A program made the translations under genes and the position numbers. The notes under the pieces were generated by a model that ran no database searches, had not been told where the DNA came from, and worked only from the letters and a program-made list of their open reading frames with translations. Positions 42,536-51,028 of a stretch of DNA of 64,000 nucleotides are shown in pieces. Positions within the stretch are counted from its first letter, which is position 1, and each line of letters begins with the position of its first letter. This stretch comes from Aquimarina sp042434915 (lineage in GTDB: Bacteria; Bacteroidota; Bacteroidia; Flavobacteriales; Flavobacteriaceae), in NCBI RefSeq assembly GCF_042434915.1, contig NZ_CP170198.1, positions 3,348,001 through 3,412,000 of the forward strand, written 5' to 3'.

Positions 42536-43714
42536 ATGAAACCAGATTTATTTCAAGCCCCAGATTACTATCAAATAGATGATTTATTAAGTGATGAGCA
42601 TAAGATGGTTCGTGATGCTGCACGCAATTGGGTAAAACGTGAAATTTCTCCAATTATAGAGAAGTATGCACAGCAGGCTCAATTTCCCAAGCAAATAATT
42701 AAAGGTTTAGCTGATATTGGAGCTTTTGGGCCATACATTCCACAAGAGTATGGAGGTGCTGGAATGGACCAAATTAGTTATGGGTTAATAATGCAAGAAA
42801 TAGAAAGAGGTGACTCTGGTGTACGATCTACCGCATCTGTTCAATCATCACTTGTGATGTATCCAATTTTTAAATATGGTACAGAAGAGCAACGTAAAAA
42901 ATATTTACCAAAATTAGCTTCTGGTGAGTTTATGGGGTGTTTTGGACTTACAGAACCAGATCACGGATCCAACCCAGGTGGTATGACGACTAATTTTAGA
43001 GAAGAAAGTGATCATTATGTTCTTAATGGAGCAAAACTTTGGATATCAAATGCACCTTTTGCAGATATAGCTGTAGTTTGGGCAAAAGATCAATCCGGGA
43101 GAATTCATGGATTAATTGTCGAACGCGGGATGGAGGGATTTACGACTCCCGAAACACATAATAAATGGTCTCTGCGAGCCTCTGCAACTGGAGAGCTTAT
43201 TTTTGATAATGTGAAAGTTCCTAAAACAAATTTATTGCCTGGTAAGAGTGGGCTTGGCGCACCTCTTGGATGTTTGGATTCTGCACGATTTGGAATAGCA
43301 TGGGGAGCCATTGGAGCGGCTATGGATTGTTATGATACAGCCTTGCGGTATGCCAAAGAGCGTATTCAATTTGGTAAGCCTATAGGAGGCACGCAATTAC
43401 AGCAAAAAAAATTAGCCGAGATGATAACCGAAATCACCAAAGCACAACTGTTAGCTTGGCGATTGGGTGTTTTGCGAGATGAGGGTAAAGCTACTTCTGC
43501 ACAAATATCCATGGCCAAAAGAAACAATGTTGAAATGGCTATCAAAATAGCTAGAGAAGCAAGACAAATATTAGGAGGCATGGGTATAACGGGCGAATAT
43601 AGTATTATGCGCCATATGATGAATCTAGAGAGCGTAATTACATATGAAGGAACACATGATATCCATTTATTAATAACAGGTATGGATATAACAGGGATAG
43701 CTGCTTTTTCTTAG
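42536..43714 (+). CDS. acyl-CoA dehydrogenase, glutaryl-CoA dehydrogenase-like
   Basis: A 392-residue flavoenzyme. FGLTEPDHGSNPGGM is the FAD/substrate loop, RIQFGKPIGGTQLQQ the central helix, and GGMGITGEYSIMRHMMNLESVITYEGTHDIH holds the catalytic Glu of YEGTHD. This last block and ITGIAAF closely match glutaryl-CoA dehydrogenase, which oxidises and decarboxylates glutaryl-CoA from lysine or tryptophan breakdown. A general short-chain role remains possible. It has its own promoter and no cotranscribed partner. Confidence 0.92.
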   Translation: MKPDLFQAPDYYQIDDLLSDEHKMVRDAARNWVKREISPIIEKYAQQAQFPKQIIKGLADIGAFGPYIPQEYGGAGMDQISYGLIMQEIERGDSGVRSTASVQSSLVMYPIFKYGTEEQRKKYLPKLASGEFMGCFGLTEPDHGSNPGGMTTNFREESDHYVLNGAKLWISNAPFADIAVVWAKDQSGRIHGLIVERGMEGFTTPETHNKWSLRASATGELIFDNVKVPKTNLLPGKSGLGAPLGCLDSARFGIAWGAIGAAMDCYDTALRYAKERIQFGKPIGGTQLQQKKLAEMITEITKAQLLAWRLGVLRDEGKATSAQISMAKRNNVEMAIKIAREARQILGGMGITGEYSIMRHMMNLESVITYEGTHDIHLLITGMDITGIAAFS

Positions 43715-43734
43715 CGTAATCTTTTATTTACTGC

Positions 43735-43764
43735 TTGGATAACTTTTGGTTTTAACTAATTTTG
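43735..43764 (+). promoter_or_regulatory. promoter of the HI0933-like flavoprotein gene
   Basis: TTG (43735-43737), 19 bases, then TAATTTTG (43757-43764), a near-ideal consensus. The ATG starts five bases after the -7 box, so the transcript would have almost no leader. Confidence 0.65.
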
Positions 43765-43768
43765 CACA

Positions 43769-44995
43769 ATGGTTTATGATGTAATCGTAGTCGGTGGTGG
43801 TGCAGCAGGGTTTTTTACAGCAATCAATGCTGTTCAAAAAAATCCAAATCTCAAAATCGCTATTCTAGAACGTGGTAAAGAAGTGTTGTCAAAGGTTAGG
43901 ATCTCTGGTGGTGGTCGCTGTAATGTTACGCATGCCGAATTTATTCCTAACGATTTGGCAAGAAATTACCCTCGTGGTGAAAAAGAACTTAAAGGACCAT
44001 TTCATACATTTATGACTGGAGATACAATGGCATGGTTTGAAGAACGTGGAGTACCTTTAAAAATAGAAGAAGATGGAAGGGTGTTTCCTGTTTCAAATAC
44101 TTCGGAGTCTATAATTAATTGTTTTCTCAGTGAAGCAAAGTCATATGCTATCGAGATAAAAACAAACCATTCTGTCAAGAGCTTTGAAAAATCACAAGGT
44201 TCTTGGAGGGTAACTACATCCAAAGGATTATTTAAAGCTAGCTACTTGGTTGTAGCCACGGGTAGTAATCCAAAAATATGGACATTTCTCGAGCAGCAAT
44301 TCCATAAAACCATAGCTCCTGTACCTTCTTTATTTACTTTTAATAGTAAAGATAAGCGAATTGTAGATTTACCAGGTGTAGCTACTACTGCAGCTATAAA
44401 ATTACGTGGTTCTAAACTTAGATCAGAAGGCCCAGTGTTGATTACACATTGGGGGCTAAGTGGTCCAGCGATTCTTAAGTTATCAGCTTGGGGGGCAATA
44501 GAATTACATACTAGAAATTATAAATTTGAAATAGAGATAAATTGGTTATGTGAACAAACCTATAATCAAGCACTAGCAGAGTTGCAAAAAACTAAACTTC
44601 AGCATAGCAAACAATATATATACAAGTATGCACAGTTTGATTTGCCAAAACGCTTGTGGCGTTCCTTGGTAGTTGCATCAGGAATTAGTGAACAAACCAG
44701 ATGGGCTGATCTTACTAAAGAGCAATTAAAAACATTAGTGACGCAACTTACTAGTACAGAATTTAAGATTGATGGCAAAAGCACTTTTAAAGATGAATTT
44801 GTAACTGCAGGCGGTATAGTTCTGCAAGAAATAAATTTTAAAACATTTGAGAGTAAAGTTCAAAAAAATTTATTCTTTGTTGGCGAAGTCTTAAATATTG
44901 ATGCAATTACAGGAGGTTTTAATTTTCAAAATGCTTGGACGAGTGGATATATTGCAGCCAATACGTTAGCTAAAAAATCTTTAGGAGAACTTTAG
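43769..44995 (+). CDS. NAD(P)/FAD-dependent oxidoreductase (HI0933/YhiN-like flavoprotein)
   Basis: A 408-residue flavoprotein of the HI0933/TIGR00275 type. The FAD dinucleotide site is VIVVGGGAAGFF (residues 5-16), then the family-specific VRISGGGRCNVTH, and later THWGLSGPAILKLSAWGA and the C-terminal GGFNFQNAWTSGYIAA. The physiological reaction of this family is not known. Its likely leaderless start supports ATG 43769. Confidence 0.9.
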   Translation: MVYDVIVVGGGAAGFFTAINAVQKNPNLKIAILERGKEVLSKVRISGGGRCNVTHAEFIPNDLARNYPRGEKELKGPFHTFMTGDTMAWFEERGVPLKIEEDGRVFPVSNTSESIINCFLSEAKSYAIEIKTNHSVKSFEKSQGSWRVTTSKGLFKASYLVVATGSNPKIWTFLEQQFHKTIAPVPSLFTFNSKDKRIVDLPGVATTAAIKLRGSKLRSEGPVLITHWGLSGPAILKLSAWGAIELHTRNYKFEIEINWLCEQTYNQALAELQKTKLQHSKQYIYKYAQFDLPKRLWRSLVVASGISEQTRWADLTKEQLKTLVTQLTSTEFKIDGKSTFKDEFVTAGGIVLQEINFKTFESKVQKNLFFVGEVLNIDAITGGFNFQNAWTSGYIAANTLAKKSLGEL

Positions 44996-45025
44996 CAAAT
45001 AAAATATTAATCGAAGATCTTATAA

Positions 45026-45601
45026 TTACTCTTTTATCAGACCTCTCCAAGATATTTCAATTGCCTGTTGCAAATGTTTTTCTTGTAAGGTTACCTTTTC
45101 ATTTTCATTGATCTTCACTATTGAGACAACATTGCCAAAAAATAATTCCTCCATTACCATAGTATTATAAGGCTTGAATACTTTGTCTTTAATTCCGTTT
45201 CTAAAATAGAGTTCAATGTCACCATAGTATTTTCTGGCTCGATCTTTAAGTGATTGAGGAATTTCTGGAGATCTGGCGATTTGTTCTGAAAAAATAAAAG
45301 CCAAGGGGTTATTTACAAAATAATGGAATAAATTCATCCACATGGTCCAGAATTGTTTTTTGTAATCGCCTTGTTCTGTATTTCTCATCACGACAGTACC
45401 AAAATCTTGAGTAAGCATTAAATAGAGTTCTGTTATGATCTCTTCTTTATTTTTAAAATGGTGGTATACAGTGCCATTAGCAACGCCAGATTCTTTAATA
45501 ATCTGCGATAATGAAGTGGCATTTATACCTTGAGTAGTTATTAACTCCAAAGTGGTTTGCAAAACGATTGCTTTTTTACTCATCTGTTTTTCCTTATTCA
45601 A
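45026..45601 (-). CDS. TetR-family transcriptional regulator
   Basis: A 191-residue regulator with an N-terminal TetR helix-turn-helix (INATSLSQIIKESGVANGTVYHHFKNKEEII, residues 20-50) and a ligand-binding C-terminal domain without a recognisable ligand. It is 3 bases downstream of tspO on the same strand, so it probably regulates that unit. An inverted repeat upstream of tspO at 46094-46126 is a candidate operator. Confidence 0.92.
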   Translation of the reverse strand: MNKEKQMSKKAIVLQTTLELITTQGINATSLSQIIKESGVANGTVYHHFKNKEEIITELYLMLTQDFGTVVMRNTEQGDYKKQFWTMWMNLFHYFVNNPLAFIFSEQIARSPEIPQSLKDRARKYYGDIELYFRNGIKDKVFKPYNTMVMEELFFGNVVSIVKINENEKVTLQEKHLQQAIEISWRGLIKE

Positions 45602-45604
45602 ATA

Positions 45605-46078
45605 TTAATTTAGTTGCCATATGCTATAGTTTAAGATTGCAGCAAATGCAATCCATACAGCGTAAGGAATAAGTAGGTAAGCGGCGATTTTATTTACAAC
45701 TTTGAACCACTTGATGGTAAAAAGAACGAGGATAAACAGGGCAGTTATATCCAAAAATGCTAATATGGGGCTTCGTAAACCAAAAAATAGTATAGACCAG
45801 GCTGCATTTAATAGTAATTGAAAGCCAAAGTGATACAACGCAACTTTTACCCATTTGTGATAAAAACCACGGCTCCAAACTATACCTGCAGCTATTCCCA
45901 TTAGGCAATACAAGATAATCCATACTGGACCAAACACCCATTTTGGCGGAGTGAAGGCTGGTTTGATTAAGGCGGGATACCAAGTGCTCATGCCAGATTG
46001 CGTAACGATACCGCTTAATATACCAATAGCCAGGCAGATACAAACAGCAATACTGATACGAATAAGCTTTTTCTTCAT
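45605..46078 (-). CDS. tspO: TspO/MBR family membrane protein
   Basis: A 157-residue five-helix membrane protein of the TspO/peripheral benzodiazepine-receptor family, which binds porphyrins and related ligands. The N-terminal helix, then MSTWYPALIKPAFTPPKWVFGPVW, is the diagnostic WY(P)xLxKPxFxPPxWVFGPVW block. Helices continue with LYCLMGIAAGIVW, FQLLLNAAWSILFFGL and AYLLIPYAVWIAFAAILNYSIW. A cognate TetR gene follows in the same transcript. Confidence 0.93.
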   Translation of the reverse strand: MKKKLIRISIAVCICLAIGILSGIVTQSGMSTWYPALIKPAFTPPKWVFGPVWIILYCLMGIAAGIVWSRGFYHKWVKVALYHFGFQLLLNAAWSILFFGLRSPILAFLDITALFILVLFTIKWFKVVNKIAAYLLIPYAVWIAFAAILNYSIWQLN

Positions 46079-46093
46079 AATCTCACCTTAGTC

Positions 46094-46126
46094 AGGTACT
46101 AAAATAGGAATTTATTTTCAGTACCT
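46094..46126. promoter_or_regulatory. inverted repeat, candidate TetR operator
   Basis: AGGTACT (46094-46100) and AGTACCT (46120-46126) are inverted, and the sequence inside them continues the symmetry (AAAATA / TTATTTT). It lies between divergent tspO and mvaD. The TetR gene is the second gene of the tspO unit, the usual setting for such an operator. Confidence 0.5.
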
Positions 46127-46151
46127 CTACGATAAAATTGGACTAAGCACT

Positions 46152-46159
46152 TATCTTTG
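46152..46159 (+). promoter_or_regulatory. -7 box of the mvaD operon
   Basis: TATCTTTG matches TAnnTTTG, 18 bases before the ATG at 46178. The -33 TTG is not at the expected distance. The box overlaps an upstream in-frame TTG (46157), so that TTG cannot be the start. Confidence 0.5.
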
Positions 46160-46177
46160 TCAAAATTATTATTTCTA

Positions 46178-47263
46178 ATGAATAATCATTCCGAATTCGT
46201 CTCGTTGGTTTATAAAAATTTACCAACTCAAGGATCCATTACTTGTTCGTCTCCCAGTAATATAGCTTTAGTTAAATATTGGGGTAAACGAGATGTGCAA
46301 TTACCAGAGAACCCTTCAATAAGTTTTACTTTATCAAATTGCGTTACCAAAACAGTTGTGCGGTATATTAAACTAGATCAAGCTCAACAATCTGTAAATT
46401 TTGAATTGTTGTTTGAAGGTCAAGAAAAACCCGAATTTAGACCAAAAATTGCTTCTTTTTTCCAGAGAATTTTACCTTACATGCCATTTTTGGAGCAGTA
46501 TAAGTTATTTATCGATACTCAAAATACGTTTCCGCATAGCAGTGGTATTGCATCTTCTGCTAGTGGTATGAGTGCTTTGGCATTTGCATTAGTGCAATTA
46601 GAAAAAGAAATAAATCAAGAATTATCTGCTGCTTTTCTATTAAAAAAAGCTTCATTTTTGGCTAGACTTGGTTCTGGTAGTGCCTGTCGCAGTATTGAGG
46701 GGCCAGTCACAATGTGGGGTAAACACCAATCAATATCAGAGAGCTCAGATGATTTTGCGATTAGTGTTCCATTTAAAGTGCATAAAAAATTTAATTCCTA
46801 TCAAGATGTAATTTTGTTAATTGATAAAGGTGAAAAACAAGTTAGTAGCACTGTAGGGCATAATCTTATGCATAATCATCCCTTTGCACAAAAGCGTTTT
46901 GAACAAGCGCATAATAACATTGACACACTAATAGAAATTTTAAAAACAGGCGATTTAGATCGCTTTATAACGCTAGTCGAAAGCGAGGCATTGACTTTAC
47001 ATGCCATGATGATGACCTCATTACCCTATTTTATTTTAATGAAACCTAATACGTTGTTAGTGCTTCAAAAAGTTTGGAATTATCGTAACGCAACGGGTTC
47101 TAAGTTGTGCTTTACATTAGATGCTGGTGCGAATGTACATTTGTTATTTCCAGAAAATGAAAAAGATGAAATTTACAATTTCATTAAGAATGAGTTAGTT
47201 GTGTATTGTGATAAAGGGCAGTATATTTGCGATAAACTTGGATTAGGCGCCAAAATAGTGTAA
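46178..47263 (+). CDS. mvaD: diphosphomevalonate decarboxylase
   Basis: A GHMP-superfamily enzyme of 361 residues that converts diphosphomevalonate to isopentenyl diphosphate. The SPSNIALVKYWGKRD (about 22-36) and HSSGIASSASGMSALA (glycine-rich phosphate loop, about 115-130) blocks are diagnostic, as is GSGSACRSIEGPV. The start was set at ATG 46178 because a promoter -7 box covers the alternative TTG 21 bases upstream. It is followed by the kinase and a UbiA prenyltransferase, an isoprenoid operon. Confidence 0.93.
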   Translation: MNNHSEFVSLVYKNLPTQGSITCSSPSNIALVKYWGKRDVQLPENPSISFTLSNCVTKTVVRYIKLDQAQQSVNFELLFEGQEKPEFRPKIASFFQRILPYMPFLEQYKLFIDTQNTFPHSSGIASSASGMSALAFALVQLEKEINQELSAAFLLKKASFLARLGSGSACRSIEGPVTMWGKHQSISESSDDFAISVPFKVHKKFNSYQDVILLIDKGEKQVSSTVGHNLMHNHPFAQKRFEQAHNNIDTLIEILKTGDLDRFITLVESEALTLHAMMMTSLPYFILMKPNTLLVLQKVWNYRNATGSKLCFTLDAGANVHLLFPENEKDEIYNFIKNELVVYCDKGQYICDKLGLGAKIV

Positions 47264-47306
47264 CTTTAACACTATTAAGATGACAAACAGAAAGCATAAG
47301 TAACGG

Positions 47307-48242
47307 ATGAAAGGACCATTATTTTATTCTAAAATTCTTCTTTTCGGAGAATATGGTATTATTAAGGACTCAAAAGGTCTTAGTATTCCCTATAATTTTT
47401 ATAAAGGAGCATTAAAGGTTTCAGAAAACCCATCAAATCAAGCAATAGAGTCAAACAAATATTTGAACAATTTTGCTAAGTATCTTCAAAAAATTGAAGG
47501 GACTTCATCTGTATCATTTGATTTAGAGTCATTATTTAGTGATATTGATGCAGGTATGTATTTTGACAGTAGTATACCGCAGGGATATGGTGTAGGAAGT
47601 AGTGGCGCTTTGGTAGCAGCTATATATGATAAATATGCTATTAATAAAATCACTATTCTCGAAAATCTAACTCGGGATAAGCTGCTACAGCTAAAAGATA
47701 TTTTTGCAGTTATGGAATCGTTTTTCCATGGTAAAAGTTCTGGTCTAGATCCTTTAAATAGTTATTTAAGTTTACCAATCCTTATACATTCAAAAGACAA
47801 TATTGAAGCCGCTGGGATACCTTCTCAAAGTACAGAACAGAAAAAGGGGGCCGTTTTTTTATTAGATAGCGGCATTGTTGGTGAAACCGCACCGATGGTT
47901 AGTATATTTATGGAAAACATGAAGCAAGAGGGGTTTAGAAATATGCTCAAAACGCAATTTGTAAAGCATACCGATGATTGTGTTGATGATTTTTTAAAGG
48001 GAGATGTAAAATCTCTTTTTATGAATATTAAAAAATTATCTAATGTTGTATTAGATAATTTCAAGCCAATGATACCTCAACAATTTCATGCTCTATGGAA
48101 AAAGGGAATTGATACAAATGCTTACTATTTAAAGCTTTGTGGTTCTGGTGGAGGTGGTTATATCTTAGGTTTTACAGAAGACTTTGATAGCGCTCAAGCA
48201 GCTTTGAAAGATTATAAGTTAGAGGTAGTTTACAATTTTTAA
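47307..48242 (+). CDS. mevalonate kinase-like GHMP kinase
   Basis: A 311-residue GHMP kinase. FGEYGIIKDSKGLSIP (about 14-29) is the N-terminal loop, PQGYGVGSSGALVAAIYDKY (about 92-111) the ATP-binding glycine-rich motif 2, and KSSGLDPLNSYLS the motif with the catalytic Asp region. GSGGGGYILG is motif 3. The mevalonate pathway context identifies it as mevalonate kinase rather than another GHMP member. It is 43 bases after mvaD. Confidence 0.87.
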   Translation: MKGPLFYSKILLFGEYGIIKDSKGLSIPYNFYKGALKVSENPSNQAIESNKYLNNFAKYLQKIEGTSSVSFDLESLFSDIDAGMYFDSSIPQGYGVGSSGALVAAIYDKYAINKITILENLTRDKLLQLKDIFAVMESFFHGKSSGLDPLNSYLSLPILIHSKDNIEAAGIPSQSTEQKKGAVFLLDSGIVGETAPMVSIFMENMKQEGFRNMLKTQFVKHTDDCVDDFLKGDVKSLFMNIKKLSNVVLDNFKPMIPQQFHALWKKGIDTNAYYLKLCGSGGGGYILGFTEDFDSAQAALKDYKLEVVYNF

Positions 48243-48253
48243 ACGCAGTGTTC

Positions 48254-49159
48254 ATGCTGTCTAGAAAGAACAAACTCTTTTTATTAAAGCTATTGAGTTT
48301 GTTTTCTATTGTTAGAGGATATAACATTTTGATTATTGTTATCGCTCAGTATCTAACATCAATTTTTATTCTTGCCCCGCATATTCCTATTGGTCAAATA
48401 GTATTTGATGCTAAATTATTCGTTTTAATTGTTGCTTCTTCAGTTGTTATTGCTTCGGGTTATATTATCAATAATTTTTATGACCGTGAAAAGGATTTAA
48501 TTAATCGTCCACAAAAAAGTATGTTGGATCGACTTGTGAGCCAGCGCACAAAATTGACAGGATATTTTATACTTAATTTTTTGTCGGTCGTTTTAGCAAG
48601 CTATGTTTCTTTTAAAGCAGTTTTATTTTTTTCAAGCTATATTTTCGGAATTTGGATATACTCACACAAATTAAAAAAGATTCCTTTTTTTGGTAATATC
48701 GTAGCCGCTCTACTTTCAATGATTCCCTTTTTTGTAATTTTTGTTTATTACAAAAATTTTGATCGTGTGATCTTCGTACATGCTTCTTTTTTATTTCTTT
48801 TATTGATAATTCGAGAAATGGTCAAGGATCTAAGTACATTAAAAGGGGATATGGCTCAAGACTATCATACGCTTCCAATTATATATGGTGAGCGCATTTC
48901 AAAAGTTATAATTACAAGCTTAGTGTTAGCATGCATTTTTCCTATATATCTTTTATTAACCCAATATGATATTGGTTATATGGGCTTTTATTTTAATATC
49001 GTATTAGTGATACTATCTTTTTTCTTAATTGGTATTTGGTTTTCTATATCACAAAAGCATTATGTGTGGTTACATAATGCAATGAAATTTATTATAGTTC
49101 TTGGAGTTTTTAATATTATTCTATTAGATATAGAAATTATAATAAGTAAGTTCTGTTAA
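48254..49159 (+). CDS. UbiA-family prenyltransferase (geranylgeranylglycerol-phosphate transferase-like)
   Basis: A 301-residue polytopic membrane prenyltransferase; a GTG at 48248 would add two residues. The first Asp-rich motif is NNFYDREKDLINRP and the second REMVKDLSTLKGDMAQDYHTLP, both binding Mg-diphosphate. About eight or nine helices follow the UbiA plan. The family assignment to geranylgeranylglycerol-phosphate geranylgeranyltransferase rests on similarity to Bacteroidota proteins of that name. Menaquinone or another acceptor is also possible. Position after mvaD-mvk suggests it uses the pathway's product. Confidence 0.82.
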   Translation: MLSRKNKLFLLKLLSLFSIVRGYNILIIVIAQYLTSIFILAPHIPIGQIVFDAKLFVLIVASSVVIASGYIINNFYDREKDLINRPQKSMLDRLVSQRTKLTGYFILNFLSVVLASYVSFKAVLFFSSYIFGIWIYSHKLKKIPFFGNIVAALLSMIPFFVIFVYYKNFDRVIFVHASFLFLLLIIREMVKDLSTLKGDMAQDYHTLPIIYGERISKVIITSLVLACIFPIYLLLTQYDIGYMGFYFNIVLVILSFFLIGIWFSISQKHYVWLHNAMKFIIVLGVFNIILLDIEIIISKFC

Positions 49160-49294
49160 GACTTATAATCACGTTGATAGTAAAATGTTAAAATAGAACT
49201 TGATGATATGTATGCTATGTTCATATTTGTAAGTACTATTCTTTTTTAAATTATTACAATAAGAAAAATCATAGTTTATCTAGACAAAGAATAG

Positions 49295-49326
49295 TTGCCT
49301 TATAAAGAGGGAATAAGCTATCTTTG
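49295..49326 (+). promoter_or_regulatory. promoter of the RluB-like gene
   Basis: TTG (49295-49297), 21 bases, then TATCTTTG (49319-49326). Transcription would begin about ten bases before the ATG at 49342; the in-frame TTG at 49324 lies in the -7 box and cannot start translation. Confidence 0.68.
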
Positions 49327-49341
49327 TGCAAAATTTCAGAT

Positions 49342-50181
49342 ATGAGTCGTGGAGATAATTCCAATAAGGGAAGCAAAAGTGGGAGACAAGGTGGAAAATC
49401 TAGAGAAAAATCTTACGCAAGAGGCAATGCGCCAATACGTAAAAAAGAACCAGTTAAGCGTATAATCAAAGTTTCTGATGAGATGCGCTTAAACAAATTT
49501 GTAGCAAATTCTGGTGTTTGCTCGCGCAGAGAAGCCGATTTATATATACAAACAGGGAGTGTATGGGTAAATGGGAAGCCAATTACCGAAATGGGATATA
49601 AGGTAAAACTTACCGATGAAGTCAAATTTGATGGTAGATTAATTACACCTTATAAAAAAGAATACGTTCTTCTTAATAAACCCAAAGGCTTTGTAACTAC
49701 AAATAGTACAGAAAAGACTAGAACGGTGATGGATTTGGTATCTAATGCATCTAAATCTGTTTTAAAACCTGTTGGTCGTTTGGATCGCAACACTACAGGA
49801 TTACTTTTATTTACAAACGATGTAGATATAGAGAAAAAATTAATAGATCATAAAGTAGGTGTACGCAAAATATATCATGTTGAATTAAGTCGTAACTTAA
49901 AATTTGAGGACCTTACCAAAATAAAAGAAGGTATTAAATTAAAAGAAGGTTTTATCACAGTAGATGACATCTCATATATAGACGGAGCTTCTAAAAATGA
50001 AATAGGAATCCAGTTACAATCTTCAAAAAATGGAATTGTACATAAATTATTTGAACATTTAGGTTATGATTTGGTAAAACTAGATAGAGTCATTTACGCG
50101 GGTCTTACCAAAAAAGACTTACCAAGAGGTCACTGGAGAATCCTAACGGAGCAAGAGGTTATTAATCTGCGAATGATGTAG
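49342..50181 (+). CDS. pseudouridine synthase of the RluB/RsuA family
   Basis: A 279-residue rRNA-modifying enzyme. A 40-residue Lys/Arg/Gly-rich N-terminus precedes the S4 RNA-binding domain (MRLNKFVANSGVCSRREADLYIQTGSVWVNG, about 48-78). The catalytic core has GRLDRNTTGLLLFTND, with the essential Asp of RLD. It converts uridine to pseudouridine, most likely in 23S or 16S rRNA. The last 20 bases overlap the convergent hydrolase gene. Confidence 0.92.
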   Translation: MSRGDNSNKGSKSGRQGGKSREKSYARGNAPIRKKEPVKRIIKVSDEMRLNKFVANSGVCSRREADLYIQTGSVWVNGKPITEMGYKVKLTDEVKFDGRLITPYKKEYVLLNKPKGFVTTNSTEKTRTVMDLVSNASKSVLKPVGRLDRNTTGLLLFTNDVDIEKKLIDHKVGVRKIYHVELSRNLKFEDLTKIKEGIKLKEGFITVDDISYIDGASKNEIGIQLQSSKNGIVHKLFEHLGYDLVKLDRVIYAGLTKKDLPRGHWRILTEQEVINLRMM

Positions 50182-51028
50182 TTTTAACAGCAGAGGTATC
50201 TGCCGTTGATGCTAAAATATTTTTGAGTGCGTCATAATATTGTTTGGTGATATAAATCCCATTATGGCCAGCTCCTTCAATCATAACATGATTAATCTTA
50301 TCGGGGTAAAGTGCTTTAAGCTTTTTTGAATTTTCCTCTGGATTAATTAAAAAGTCTTTTGTACCATGAAATATATAAATAGGGCAAGTAACCTTTGATA
50401 AAAACTTATAGGATGGGATTTTATAATTTATCAATAATTGAGGTACTGGGGCTATACTCGCAATAAATGAATTCCAGGCATAGTAGGGAGCTTCTAGAAT
50501 TAAAAGCTTGGGTTTGTTTGTAGAAGCTGTATATGCGGCAAATCCGGTACCTAGTGAGAATCCAAGAACTATAATACGAGATTCGTCATATCTTGTTTTC
50601 ACATAGTTATAAACCTTTTGAGCATCGTTGTATAATTGCTCTTCTTTAGAATAAAACCCATCACTTTTACCATATCCACGATAATCAACAAATAAGATAT
50701 CATAGCTATTATCGGTATAGAGTGAAGCTCTTTTTCCCCAATCGTGAATTGCTCCTGCGTTGCCATGAAAATATAAAATTACACCTTTAGAAGGCTGTTG
50801 AGTTTTAAAAAGTAACGCATTTAGCTCTATCTCATCGGTAACCTTAATATCAATCTCTTCAAATGGTTGTGAAAATTTATATTGGTAAGATTTATCTAAT
50901 AGTTTAGGGTTGAAAAAAAATCGTTCCTGTCTAAAGTATAAAAAAATATAGGCACCCAAAATAAGCAAGGAGATCCCTAAAATAGTTCGTAAAATACGCC
51001 GTCCTATCTTCTTCAAATTAATTCTCAA
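50162..51028 (-). CDS. membrane-anchored alpha/beta hydrolase
   Basis: A 288-residue protein with one N-terminal helix (residues 14-32) and an alpha/beta-hydrolase domain of the Bem46 type. The catalytic triad is Ser in VLGFSLGTG, Asp in HGTKDFLINP and His in GAGHNGIY; the oxyanion region is YFHGNAGAI. Esterase or thioesterase activity is likely but the substrate is unknown. It overlaps the mannosyltransferase-like gene by 11 bases upstream and the RluB-like gene by 20 bases downstream. Confidence 0.87.
   Translation of the reverse strand: MRINLKKIGRRILRTILGISLLILGAYIFLYFRQERFFFNPKLLDKSYQYKFSQPFEEIDIKVTDEIELNALLFKTQQPSKGVILYFHGNAGAIHDWGKRASLYTDNSYDILFVDYRGYGKSDGFYSKEEQLYNDAQKVYNYVKTRYDESRIIVLGFSLGTGFAAYTASTNKPKLLILEAPYYAWNSFIASIAPVPQLLINYKIPSYKFLSKVTCPIYIFHGTKDFLINPEENSKKLKALYPDKINHVMIEGAGHNGIYITKQYYDALKNILASTADTSAVKTTSFAD

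Noticed and set aside
46157..46177. Upstream TTG start of mvaD
   Set aside because: The TTG lies in the promoter -7 box and the extra seven residues are not family-like.
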